DNA from: Paludibacteraceae bacterium
GTDB taxonomy: Bacteria; Bacteroidota; Bacteroidia; Bacteroidales; Paludibacteraceae
DNA: 64,000 nucleotides
Reading direction: 5' to 3'
NCBI GenBank assembly: GCA_018433525.1
Contig: JAHDRA010000006.1
Coordinates: 24,950 to 88,949, forward strand
Shown: positions 1 to 8,394 of the stretch, in pieces
Layout: each line of letters opens with the position of its first letter
Position numbering within the stretch: position 1 is the first letter of the stretch
The notes under the pieces: generated by a model
The model's database searches: none
Told to the model about the DNA's origin: nothing
What the model saw: only the letters and a program-made list of their open reading frames with translations
Position numbers and translations under genes: made by a program

Positions 1-287
1 AAATGGGCATGTTTGTTTAGAAATGTGGCATAATATGTCAGCCATTTGGGAATATTATGAACTAAAATTGAACCTGTCGGCTTTGTTACTCTGACCATTT
101 CTGAAATCCATTTCTCGCACCAATCCAAATACTCTTGAAATTCGCGACTATCTTTATAACTCGAATAGTTTTTTTTCAAATTGAATGGCGGATCGGCAAA
201 AGTAACATCTACAGAATTATCCGGTATATCTTTAAATAATTCGAGACAATCACCTTGAGTAATTTTATTTAAGTATTTATCTAACAT
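1..287 (-). CDS. DNA amino-methyltransferase, N-terminal part (cut by window edge)
   Basis: The reading frame starts at an ATG at 285-287 and runs off the left edge, so only about 95 residues are visible. It begins MLDKYLNKITQGDCLELF and has the catalytic motif DPPF (ADPPFNLKK), typical of N6-adenine or N4-cytosine DNA methyltransferases that carry motif IV near the N-terminus (beta-type order). It overlaps the end of the restriction-enzyme gene by 11 bases, so translation is probably coupled. It should be the third gene of a restriction-modification operon transcribed leftward. The recognition sequence cannot be read from the visible part. Confidence 0.85.
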   Translation of the reverse strand, partial: MLDKYLNKITQGDCLELFKDIPDNSVDVTFADPPFNLKKNYSSYKDSREFQEYLDWCEKWISEMVRVTKPTGSILVHNIPKWLTYYATFLNKHAH

Positions 288-1260
288 TGCTAATTCTTTC
301 AATTAATAGTTTTTCAAATCTTTCCAATTCATCCTTGTGAAAAGTAAAAACATCCTCATAAGCCGTGACCATTCTTCGTAAATCACCTTTTCTGACGTAC
401 CATCCAATACCATCCACAAAACCGACAAAAATTGCTTTTGGATAATGAGACTTAATTAATGTGTCAATAGAAATTTCTGTTTTGGATTTATCACCTTGAC
501 CGGACGAAGTGGTGGCTAAGAATGAACTTTCGATAATGATTGCCGGATTCTTTTTGTTCGGGATAATAAAATCCATCGTTCTTTTGTTGTTCGGCGCATT
601 ATCGATTAACTCTGTCAAATCGCCGGTTTCGTAAGTAATTCCCAATTTGTCGAGGATATTTGCAATTAATGTTTCGGGATTATTGCCTTTCATACCTGAA
701 TAACTTCCTTTTTCCTTATAACGGATTAAAGTGTCAATTAATTCGGGAATTTCAAATTTCAGTTTAGAAATACTCAATTTTTTCAATTCGAAAAGAGGAA
801 TCGTTTCTGTCAAAAAGGGAATAGAACCGCCTTCAAAGAATATGTTTACAATTCCTTTTCTAAAATATTCATTTCCCCTTATGAGCTTCTGAATGGTACT
901 GTCAGACCATTCTTGAATATTGTCAGGATTTTTTTCATTATACCATTTATCTTTGTAAACGAGTTTGTTTAATTCCGGATCATCTACAATTCGAATAATG
1001 GTCGTAATTCGTTTTAAGTATTCGTTCGAAAATCCGGTTAAAGCCAATAAAGCTCTCAATCCATTTTCCTTTTCAAATAAAAGCCACTCGAAAATTTCTT
1101 TCTTCAATCCTTCAATTTCAACTTTGTTTTTAACGATTAAAAGTGTTTCCTTCAATGAATTGATTCGGCCCTCATAAATTTCTTCGAATTTGGGATCAAA
1201 AAAATAAAAAGTATTTTTCCGTATCACGGTTTGAATTTTATCTTCAACACTTTTACTCAT
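277..1260 (-). CDS. Type II restriction endonuclease, PD-(D/E)XK-like (tentatively DpnII-like)
   Basis: A 327-residue protein placed between two DNA methyltransferases, which is the main argument for its role. The C-terminal third holds a plausible PD-(D/E)XK core: Asp230 in a short hydrophobic strand (MDFIIPN) and Glu244 in IIIESSFLATTSSG, followed by a Gly/Ser/Lys-rich stretch. This resembles the ExxF...GG/SK arrangement of DpnII/MboI-type enzymes, but the family assignment is from memory and uncertain. The N-terminal 200 residues look helical and may recognise DNA. It starts 2 bases after the upstream methyltransferase stops and overlaps the downstream methyltransferase by 11 bases. The frame is intact, so the enzyme may be active. 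Confidence 0.65.
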   Translation of the reverse strand: MSKSVEDKIQTVIRKNTFYFFDPKFEEIYEGRINSLKETLLIVKNKVEIEGLKKEIFEWLLFEKENGLRALLALTGFSNEYLKRITTIIRIVDDPELNKLVYKDKWYNEKNPDNIQEWSDSTIQKLIRGNEYFRKGIVNIFFEGGSIPFLTETIPLFELKKLSISKLKFEIPELIDTLIRYKEKGSYSGMKGNNPETLIANILDKLGITYETGDLTELIDNAPNNKRTMDFIIPNKKNPAIIIESSFLATTSSGQGDKSKTEISIDTLIKSHYPKAIFVGFVDGIGWYVRKGDLRRMVTAYEDVFTFHKDELERFEKLLIERISNVR

Positions 1261-1262
1261 GT

Positions 1263-2510
1263 TTATTGTTTTTCAAAAATTAGTACATATTCATCTTTCA
1301 TGGTGTTTCTCATTCCTTTTATGGGTTTTAATATACTTTTTATCAAAGGCATATCATATTTCAAAGCAGAATTTATAACCGTTTCTTCCAGTCTTACTCC
1401 GCCGGTTTGATTTGTGTTTGACCCGATTATCATAACAAAATATTTCCCTTGTTTTAATAGGCGAGAAACTTGTGCACAAAAAGTATCCATATCAGAAAAA
1501 TAGTTTTGAAGTTTTTGGCTTTTGGTTTTTCCTTTCAACCCAATCAATTTATTTTTTAGTTCATCGGCGTCATAACCTAAAAATTCCAATTGGTCTCTGT
1601 CATTTTCGGCATAATCAATTGCGAAAGAATAGGGAGGGGAAGTGATTACATAATCGATTGAATCCTTTTCAATTTTCATATTTAAAGCATCTGAATCGGA
1701 TACAATTTTCAAACTGCCAATCTTATCTTGTTCAAAATACGGGTTTGATAAAAATGATTTCACCGTTTCAATATATCGTGGCAATACTTTATCGAACAAT
1801 TGCTGATGATTTGATTTTATTACTCTTTTAGAGTAACCCAACGCATCTAAAAAAGCCAAAAAAGCAAGGTCGTATATTTTTCTTTTATTATTATCTTCTA
1901 TCTTGTTTATCCTTTCCAAAACGTTCCCATTCGTAAAAAGCTCAAATATTTTTCTACTGTCAAATTTTGTGTTTTCCAATGACTTTAATTCGATGGTTAA
2001 TGCCTCATATTTTGTTTTTATCATAAATTGACAAAATGGGCTAACGTCGATTGCTATTGAATTTATTCCCATCAAGGCTGATTCGATATTAGTAGTGCCG
2101 CTGCCTGCCATTGGATCTAAAACAGTTTCGCCTTTCTGAATATTGAGAATGTTCATCAATCCTTTAATCAACTGAGGATGAAATTTTCCCCGATAAGGAA
2201 ATAGTCCGTGAGTAGCATATCCGGTTGAGAATTTACCTTCTTCAAAATAAGCTTGGGTTGCTGAAGTTCTTTCAGTATTTATTTTTTCGGAATAATTTGA
2301 GTATAACAAATAATGTTTTGAAAAATGATTGTTGAGGGATTTTATGAAAGCAGTCCTTTCCAGTAACTGATTACTTGGCAAACAATTGTATTCCATAAAT
2401 GCCAATTCTAATTCAAAAAGCTCATTGACACCGGGCAAAAGTTCTACATTATTGCCAAAAGCTTTGTTTAGAAGTGAAGGAGTTTTGCAAAAATCATTCA
2501 TACCATACAT
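1263..2510 (-). CDS. DNA methyltransferase with motif I before SPPY
   Basis: A 415-residue methyltransferase. The SAM-binding motif I is DPMAGSGT at residues 132-139, and the catalytic motif IV is SPPY at 291-294. Motif I thus precedes motif IV by about 150 residues, unlike the neighbouring partial methyltransferase, whose DPPF lies near its N-terminus. TSPPY is common in N4-cytosine enzymes, but N6-adenine cannot be excluded. It is the first gene of the minus-strand operon, followed after 2 bases by the endonuclease. Two dissimilar methyltransferases with one nuclease suggest an asymmetric recognition site with one enzyme per strand. Confidence 0.85.
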   Translation of the reverse strand: MYGMNDFCKTPSLLNKAFGNNVELLPGVNELFELELAFMEYNCLPSNQLLERTAFIKSLNNHFSKHYLLYSNYSEKINTERTSATQAYFEEGKFSTGYATHGLFPYRGKFHPQLIKGLMNILNIQKGETVLDPMAGSGTTNIESALMGINSIAIDVSPFCQFMIKTKYEALTIELKSLENTKFDSRKIFELFTNGNVLERINKIEDNNKRKIYDLAFLAFLDALGYSKRVIKSNHQQLFDKVLPRYIETVKSFLSNPYFEQDKIGSLKIVSDSDALNMKIEKDSIDYVITSPPYSFAIDYAENDRDQLEFLGYDADELKNKLIGLKGKTKSQKLQNYFSDMDTFCAQVSRLLKQGKYFVMIIGSNTNQTGGVRLEETVINSALKYDMPLIKSILKPIKGMRNTMKDEYVLIFEKQ

Positions 2511-2520
2511 AGAATAAATT

Positions 2521-2950
2521 CAGAGAAGCCGTTTAATTGTGAACTGAATTTTTTAGTGTATTATTGTTTCGATGAAATAAATGTTTAACTACAAAAATAC
2601 AAATATTTTTATAATAGCAGCGTTGGTTAAGTAGAATTTTAGCACATGAAAAAATTGAAACATTTGTTTTATATATCTGTAAAACAGGACATATAAGCCA
2701 AACACTTCGGGTTTACTTTGTCCGGTGAGCCGAAAAATAAGTGAGAAAAGCGTTTAAAAATCGTCCTTGTTTAGGTTCCGACGTATTTCGTCAGAATGAG
2801 TTTGGGCGATTTCAGCTTTTCGAGTGAAGCGGGAGCAGTCTTGAAAGCAGCGTTTAAGCGAAAACAAAATCAAATTTATTTGATTTATGTTGAGCGGAAC
2901 TTCTTCAATGAATTTAATTTTTTTGTAAGGTTCTAAGTGAATTTTTTTAA
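2521..2950. other. Intergenic region without a clear gene
   Basis: No convincing coding frame is present. Bases 2757-2815 are less AT-rich than their surroundings and contain a loose inverted repeat (aaatcgtcc ... gggcgattt) around a small hairpin, TTCCGACG-TATTT-CGTCAGAA. This may be the remnant of a mobile element flanking the restriction locus. I cannot identify it. Confidence 0.4.
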
Positions 2951-2960
2951 GTTGTCAAAA

Positions 2961-3004
2961 AAAAAACAGGAAGATCTTCCTTCCCTGAAAATCCTCCTGT
3001 TTTT
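2961..3004 (-). terminator. Intrinsic terminator of the Hsp20 gene
   Basis: On the minus strand AAACAGGAGGAT pairs imperfectly with ATCTTCCTGTTT across a short loop, followed by a run of T. It sits about 20 bases behind the Hsp20 stop codon. Confidence 0.8.
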
Positions 3005-3024
3005 ATTGGATTAAAAGTAGAAAA

Positions 3025-3489
3025 TTATGAAATCTTGATTTCCTTTACATTTTTTTCTTTCTTGGCTTTTTCATGTTTTGGCAAGGTTACATACAAAATA
3101 CCGTTTTCATATTTTGCAGAAATCTTGTCAGCATTCACAACTTCTTCAGGAACGGTAAAACTACGCTGGAACGATTCATAACTGAACTCGCGACGAGTAA
3201 CCTTTTCTCCTTCTTTTTCTTCTTTTTCCTGCTGTTTTTCGGAAGATATGGTCAACATCCCGTCGTCATAACTTACTTTGAAATCTTCTTTGTTCAAACC
3301 GGGAGCAGCAACCTCTATGCAATATTCATCTTTTGTTTCTTTTACATTCACTGCAGGCAGCGTCATATTTTCACCTGCAAAGTTGAATGCGTCCCAATCC
3401 AGTAAGTCGGTATCAAAAAATCTGTCAATCAACGATGGAAGTGAAGGAGTTCGATTACTTCCAGATCTGAAAACTTTTGGTAATGCCAT
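3025..3489 (-). CDS. Small heat-shock protein, Hsp20/alpha-crystallin family
   Basis: A 154-residue cytoplasmic holdase that keeps unfolded proteins soluble for refolding machines such as ClpB, also encoded in this window. The alpha-crystallin domain spans about residues 45-145. It contains VKETKDEYCIEVAAPGLNKE, the SFQRSFTVP strand and the ENGILYVTLPK signature, followed by a Lys-rich tail. The frame is open to a GTG at 3498, but a strong AGGAGG ribosome site lies at 3498-3503 and would overlap that codon, so the ATG at 3487-3489 (MALPKVF) is the start. It is monocistronic with its own terminator. Heat-inducible control is likely from the family, but no operator was recognised. Confidence 0.95.
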   Translation of the reverse strand: MALPKVFRSGSNRTPSLPSLIDRFFDTDLLDWDAFNFAGENMTLPAVNVKETKDEYCIEVAAPGLNKEDFKVSYDDGMLTISSEKQQEKEEKEGEKVTRREFSYESFQRSFTVPEEVVNADKISAKYENGILYVTLPKHEKAKKEKNVKEIKIS

Positions 3490-3504
3490 AATTAACACCT
3501 CCTA

Positions 3505-4114
3505 TATTTTATAAGTTAAACCATCAATTGCTTTTTGAAATCTTTTTTGATAAATTTCATATTTTATTGTTCAAAACGCGTACCAGCAAAAATAAAAATT
3601 ATTGACATCATATCTATACCATTGAAAAACAGAACTAATTGACGAATAGAATTTATGGATTAAAAAAACAAAGCACCTTTAAAGCGTAATAATTGAATAA
3701 TATCTGTCGAAATGTATAAAAAACTGCCAATATGACAGGACTAAATTATTCGCTGAGTATTTTTAGTTTGAGAAGGTTTTCAATTAATAAAACCAATTAC
3801 ACTTTAGAAATTATCCAACAAGGAAAAATTGTCAAATATTTTTTCTACCATTCAAATTGAAATACAACCTTCTACAAATTTTTATATTGACTGACGACTT
3901 TTTTGAAGCTTTCTTTAACATCTGAGTAAAAGGTTGCGGATAGATAAAATAAAGTACGTAAAAGCAATTTTGTAAATGAATTTTCTGTGATTTCAAGTTC
4001 GCCTTGTTAAGTCGTCGATCAACGAAATTCAATCGTTTTCCAATGACCGATTTCCTGTAATAATTTTAATGAAAACTCTCTCGAGCAGAAACGCCGAAAA
4101 TTCAAACAGACGAA
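3505..4114. other. 600-base AT-rich intergenic region, no gene recognised
   Basis: Only a short, unconvincing open frame (3832-4032, minus) lies here. It has no recognisable motif, no good ribosome site and AT-driven composition. The region separates the Hsp20 gene from the end of the uronate operon and must hold the Hsp20 promoter. No consensus -33/-7 pair was clear. Confidence 0.4.
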
Positions 4115-5401
4115 TTACCGAAACCTGTCTTTGTGAGCCCAAAGTCCCAAAGCAGGATTGGAAATGTAGAAAATTTCTTCTCCGTCGGGCATCACGTTCC
4201 AGCCTTCTTTCAGAGTAGAAACGTGATATTTCGCTGTAATTTCGTCAATATCACCCCAGCGAAAACCAACGCTTTCTATTTCTTCTTTGGTTAGATTTTC
4301 GGGATTTTTGCCCGGACAATAAGTAATGGTAAATCGTCCTTCAGAAGAACCATGAATCAAATGGGCAGCCGCACTCAGGTTTTGTTGCAATTCTTCGTTT
4401 TCGTTGGTTGCTTTCAGTGTGCGAGGCGTTCCGAAATATCCGTATTTTCGAATCAGTCGGTCTATTTCCTTATCTTCGCCAAATTCCCTCAATGCCGGAG
4501 CCAACACAATCAGTTCACCTCCGTCGGCAATAGCCATGCGGGTTCGGTAAATCGCCTTATTCCCGAGCCATGTGCTCTTGAATTCAGCCGGATCGAGCCA
4601 AACCAGAACTTTATTCAAAGGTTTTTCCACCATTTCAAAGTTTACTTGCATGGATAAACCCGCTGCCTTGTCAAAAACCTCGAAATCGTCGCCAATGAAA
4701 AGCCCGTAAGTCTGCAGTTTCCCGGTTTCTTTGTTCAAAGCGACAACAGTTTGCACATAAACAATCGGCAGATGAGCTGCAAAATGCTCCGAAGCATAGT
4801 TGAATACTTTCCGAACGGGCGTATTGGCTCGTCCCATCATTTTTTCCATGCCGTAAACCGCTCCGATAAAATGACTTTTGTTGATTCCCTCCTGTCCGCC
4901 TGTTCCCACAAAGATATTTTTGTTGTAATTGGCCATCCCTACCACTTCGTGCGGCACAACCTGTCCGATGGAAAGAATCAAATCGAAATTACCTTCCACC
5001 AGCAGCTTATTCACCTGAGCCGGCCAGTCGAAACTTAACGCTCCTTCGGTTACTTCCGAAACATACGATCCGGGCACATAACCCAGCGTTACGACATCAT
5101 GCCGCCAGTCGTGAACACGAAAAATCGCTTTCGGCACTTGACCGAACATGGTCGCGATTTGTTCGTCCGTCATGCCGGTATGCGTGCCCAATGCCGGCAA
5201 AACGTCCGTGAGCTTTTCGCCGTAATATTGCCATGCAAATTCCGTCAGCTCTCCGGCATGACTTGGATAGCGAGTGAAATCGGGCGGAATGGCCAGCACC
5301 TTTTGTCGCTTGCCTAACTTTACCAAAGCTTCGTAAAGTCCGTTTTTTAAATCTTCGGAAGTAAGGTTCGTCGTGGTTGAACCTTTTTCAAAATAAATCA
5401 T
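4115..5401 (-). CDS. LarA-superfamily nickel-pincer racemase/epimerase (proposed aldonate 2-epimerase)
   Basis: A 428-residue DUF2088/LarA-type protein. The start is the ATG at 5399-5401 (MIYFEKGS); an upstream in-frame extension lacks family character. Visible residues: the DxTR motif D41-F-T-R44, His74 in GTHTGMT, and His151, Lys161 and His177. The 10- and 16-residue spacings equal those of lactate racemase His174, Lys184 and His200, which are a catalytic base, the cofactor-linked lysine and a nickel ligand. The protein should therefore carry the nickel-pincer nucleotide and interconvert 2-hydroxy acids. It is the last gene of the uxaC operon, directly behind gnd. From this context I infer mannonate/gluconate epimerisation, because the superfamily is known to include a D-gluconate 2-epimerase. 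Substrate is unproven. Confidence 0.8.
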   Translation of the reverse strand: MIYFEKGSTTTNLTSEDLKNGLYEALVKLGKRQKVLAIPPDFTRYPSHAGELTEFAWQYYGEKLTDVLPALGTHTGMTDEQIATMFGQVPKAIFRVHDWRHDVVTLGYVPGSYVSEVTEGALSFDWPAQVNKLLVEGNFDLILSIGQVVPHEVVGMANYNKNIFVGTGGQEGINKSHFIGAVYGMEKMMGRANTPVRKVFNYASEHFAAHLPIVYVQTVVALNKETGKLQTYGLFIGDDFEVFDKAAGLSMQVNFEMVEKPLNKVLVWLDPAEFKSTWLGNKAIYRTRMAIADGGELIVLAPALREFGEDKEIDRLIRKYGYFGTPRTLKATNENEELQQNLSAAAHLIHGSSEGRFTITYCPGKNPENLTKEEIESVGFRWGDIDEITAKYHVSTLKEGWNVMPDGEEIFYISNPALGLWAHKDRFR

Positions 5402-5515
5402 AATGGTTGTTGATAATGAAAATTCTGGGATGTAGAAACATACTGTAAAAACAATTCTGACAGAGCTTTTGGAGGGCATCTGTCAGAATGGATCAAATTC
5501 AAAAAACATTATTCA

Positions 5516-6970
5516 TTAAACATTGTATGTAGTCGAAGCAGTCTCGCCGCCTCTTCCTGTCCAGTTGGTGTGGAAAAATTCACCCCTCGGACGGTCAACT
5601 CTTTCATACGTATGAGCGCCGAAATAATCGCGTTGTGCCTGCAAAAGATTTGCCGGTAGTCGTTCGGTGCGGAATCCGTCGAAATAGGAAAGAGCAGAAG
5701 CCATAGCCGGAACCGGAATTCCGTTTTCCATTGCAACGGCACAAACTCTTCGCCAACCTTCCTGAGCCGATTCAACCTGTTCTTTGAAGAATGGATCGAG
5801 CAGCAAATGACGAAGATTCGGATTCTGGTCAAATGCTTTTTTGATATCTCCCAAAAATACGGAACGAATAATACAGCCGCCTCTCCACATCAGCGCAATG
5901 CCGCCGTAATTCAGATTCCAGCCGTACTCTTTGGCAGCTTGCATCATCAAATCGTAACCTTGTGCATACGAAACTATTTTGGAAGCATAAATGGCATTCT
6001 CCAGATCGTTTATAAATTGCTGGCGGTCGCCTTTAAATGCTTTCTTCGGTCCTGAAATGGCTTTTGAAGCTTCCACGCGTAAATCTTTCTGTGCCGACAA
6101 GCAACGAGAAAAAACCGATTCACCAATCAGAGTCAGCGGAATGCCCAAATCAAGCGCTGCATCCACTGTCCATTTCCCTGTTCCTTTTTGGCCGGCCGTG
6201 TCGAGGATTTTTTCCACCAGCGGCGTTCCGTCTTCATCTTTAAATGCGAGAATGTCTCTCGTTATTTCAATCAGATAGGAATCCAACTTGCCGGTGTTCC
6301 ATTTTTTGAAAACTTCATGTTGCTCGTCATCGGTCATGCCAAGCAATTCTTTCATTAAAAAATAAGCTTCGTTGATTACTTGCATGTCGCCATATTCAAT
6401 GCCGTTGTGAACCATTTTTACAAAATGTCCGGCACCATTTTCGCCAACCCAATCGCAGCATGGCGTTCCATCTTCCACTTTTGCGGCCACAGCCTGAAAA
6501 ATATCTTTCACATAAGGCCAAGCTGCAGGAGAACCTCCGGGCATCATGGATGGACCTTTTAATGCTCCTTCTTCGCCTCCGGAAACGCCGGTACCAATAT
6601 AAAGCAAGCCTTTGCTTTCGACATACTTAGTACGACGTATGGTATCAGGGAAATGACTGTTTCCGCCGTCAATGATAATATCGCCTTTATCGAGCAGCGG
6701 AATAAGCTGTTCAATCAAATCATCCACGGGTTGTCCGGCTTTCACCAGCATCATTACTTTACGCGGCCTTTCCAGCGAATCGACCAATTCTTTTAACGAA
6801 TGAGCACCGATAAAATTTTTCCCTGCTCCACGTCCGTTGATAAATTTATCCACCTTTTCGACCGTACGATTATAAACGGCTACAGTGAAGCCTTTACTTT
6901 CCATGTTGAGTACCAAATTCTCACCCATGACGGCCAATCCTATCAAGCCAATATCTGCCAATTTTTTCAT
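5516..6970 (-). CDS. gnd: 6-phosphogluconate dehydrogenase, decarboxylating
   Basis: A 484-residue enzyme converting 6-phosphogluconate and NADP+ to ribulose 5-phosphate, CO2 and NADPH. The N-terminal Rossmann fold carries GLIGLAVMGENL at about residues 9-20 and N34-R-T, the usual NADP-preferring signature. The active site is seen in GHFVKMVHNGIEYG: Lys185, Asn189 and Glu192 match the catalytic lysine, asparagine and glutamate of the family. Length is normal. It lies between the PfkB kinase and the LarA-like gene in a hexuronate operon, an unusual place for a pentose-phosphate enzyme. This supports a route from mannonate through gluconate to 6-phosphogluconate. Confidence 0.97.
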   Translation of the reverse strand: MKKLADIGLIGLAVMGENLVLNMESKGFTVAVYNRTVEKVDKFINGRGAGKNFIGAHSLKELVDSLERPRKVMMLVKAGQPVDDLIEQLIPLLDKGDIIIDGGNSHFPDTIRRTKYVESKGLLYIGTGVSGGEEGALKGPSMMPGGSPAAWPYVKDIFQAVAAKVEDGTPCCDWVGENGAGHFVKMVHNGIEYGDMQVINEAYFLMKELLGMTDDEQHEVFKKWNTGKLDSYLIEITRDILAFKDEDGTPLVEKILDTAGQKGTGKWTVDAALDLGIPLTLIGESVFSRCLSAQKDLRVEASKAISGPKKAFKGDRQQFINDLENAIYASKIVSYAQGYDLMMQAAKEYGWNLNYGGIALMWRGGCIIRSVFLGDIKKAFDQNPNLRHLLLDPFFKEQVESAQEGWRRVCAVAMENGIPVPAMASALSYFDGFRTERLPANLLQAQRDYFGAHTYERVDRPRGEFFHTNWTGRGGETASTTYNV

Positions 6971-7040
6971 ATTTTTTCTGTTTTTATTTCAATATTCTGT
7001 TTTATAAAAAGAGGTTTCTTCTGTCGAAGTTCTATAGCTT

Positions 7041-8120
7041 TTATCTTTTTACGCGGGCATTTCCTTCCCAAATACTCCAAATTTGTTCTTCATCGGCCGG
7101 TTGAGCATAGTCGGTAAGGAAAGTGGTTGCCAATGCACCGCTTGCCCACGCAAATTGGGTACATTTTTCGATATTCCACTCTTTCAGAATCCCGTAAAGT
7201 AAACCGCCTACGAATCCATCACCACCGCCAATCCGGTCGAGCACGTAAATGGGTCGTGGTTTGATGACCTGCCAATCTTTTCCATTATAAACAATAGCAC
7301 CCCACAAATGTTCATTTGCACTGATGACTTCACGAAGCGTATTTCCGAAAACGCTCACATTCGGAAAAGTTACCTGTGCATTCATAATCATTTCCTTAAA
7401 AGAATCAATGGCATTTTCCAACCCTTTGCCTCCTTCGGCCGGTCCTTTTATGCCCAGACAAAGTTGGAAATCTTCTTCATTCCCGATTAAAATATCCGAC
7501 AAAGAAGCAATTTCGGAGAAAGTTGTCCTTAATTCGGCTTCGCGTCCTTTCCAAAAAGTAGCCCGATAATTCAAATCAAAAGAAATGAGCGTTCCTTCTT
7601 TTTTTGCATAGCGTGCAATTTCAAGACAAAAATTGCTCGTTTCCGGCGAAAGCGCAGCAATCAATCCCGACAAATGAATTATTTTCACTCCTTCTTTGGA
7701 AAAAATTCGTTCCAGATCAAAATCTTTTACATTCAAAGTTCGTCCCACTTCACCGGCACGGTCGTTGAGCACACGCGGCCCTCGCAATCCATAACCGCTG
7801 TCGGCAATGTTGAACTGATGACGATAGCCCCAAGGACCACCTTGAGGGATTTCCGGTCCTTCAAAGTCGATGTTCCGACGATGCAAGTCGGACTTGATAA
7901 ACGAAGCAATTGGACTGTCCTTTACGAAAGTAGTCAACACTTTGACCGGAAGACCTAAAAATGAGGAAATACTTGCCACATTGGTTTCGGCACTGGTAGC
8001 CTGCATTTCGAACAATTGACTGCTATGAACAGGTTGTCCATTCACAGGAGTAATACGTACACCCATGCTCGTAGGTGTCAGCAAAGCATATTTTGCATTT
8101 TTCCGTAATTGAAGCGACAT
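7041..8120 (-). CDS. PfkB-family sugar or sugar-acid kinase
   Basis: A 359-residue ribokinase-fold kinase. The C-terminal anion-hole motif is seen as GGGDGF at 298-303, with Asp301 the expected catalytic base. The N-terminal part (TPTSMGVRITPVNG) resembles 2-keto-3-deoxygluconate kinases, where GEIMLRLSP is usual, but is divergent. By similarity most annotators would call it KdgK. Its neighbours are the mannonate oxidoreductase upstream and gnd downstream, with no KDPG aldolase nearby. Phosphorylation of gluconate to 6-phosphogluconate is therefore an equally reasonable role. The reading frame is complete. Family confident, substrate open. Confidence 0.85.
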   Translation of the reverse strand: MSLQLRKNAKYALLTPTSMGVRITPVNGQPVHSSQLFEMQATSAETNVASISSFLGLPVKVLTTFVKDSPIASFIKSDLHRRNIDFEGPEIPQGGPWGYRHQFNIADSGYGLRGPRVLNDRAGEVGRTLNVKDFDLERIFSKEGVKIIHLSGLIAALSPETSNFCLEIARYAKKEGTLISFDLNYRATFWKGREAELRTTFSEIASLSDILIGNEEDFQLCLGIKGPAEGGKGLENAIDSFKEMIMNAQVTFPNVSVFGNTLREVISANEHLWGAIVYNGKDWQVIKPRPIYVLDRIGGGDGFVGGLLYGILKEWNIEKCTQFAWASGALATTFLTDYAQPADEEQIWSIWEGNARVKR

Positions 8121-8298
8121 ATCAATATTATTTTTTTATTAAATTAATGATTTATTAAAAACCTTAGTAACGATAATCAATATCAAGAATAAACCTTATT
8201 ACCTGTCAACTTTTTTATATAATTAAAACGTGTAATCGTTATTTCGAAATCATGTTTAATTTCATCAGAATATAATTTATTTTTTAAAGGTCTGATGG

Positions 8299-8356
8299 AA
8301 CCCACATGTCTGAATATTATATTCATTCGTGTTTGTGTATGCAATACATGTGGGTT
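8299..8356. promoter_or_regulatory. Hairpin in the SDR-kinase intergenic gap
   Basis: AACCCACATGT (8299-8309) and ACATGTGGGTT (8346-8356) form a perfect 11-base stem with a 36-base loop in the 274-base gap between the SDR gene and the kinase gene. There is no clear U-tract, so it may act in mRNA processing, partial termination or as a binding site. Confidence 0.5.
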
Positions 8357-8394
8357 TCAAATAAATGTTCTGTAAGACTTTTCGGTACTGAAAA

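Noticed and set aside
3832..4032. Short minus-strand open frame in the Hsp20-LarA gap
   Set aside because: Sixty-six residues, no motif, no ribosome site, AT-driven composition.
4115..5401. Lactate racemase (larA) as the function
   Set aside because: The fold and cofactor residues fit the superfamily, but there is no lactate gene nearby and the operon is for uronates, so a lactate role is not supported.
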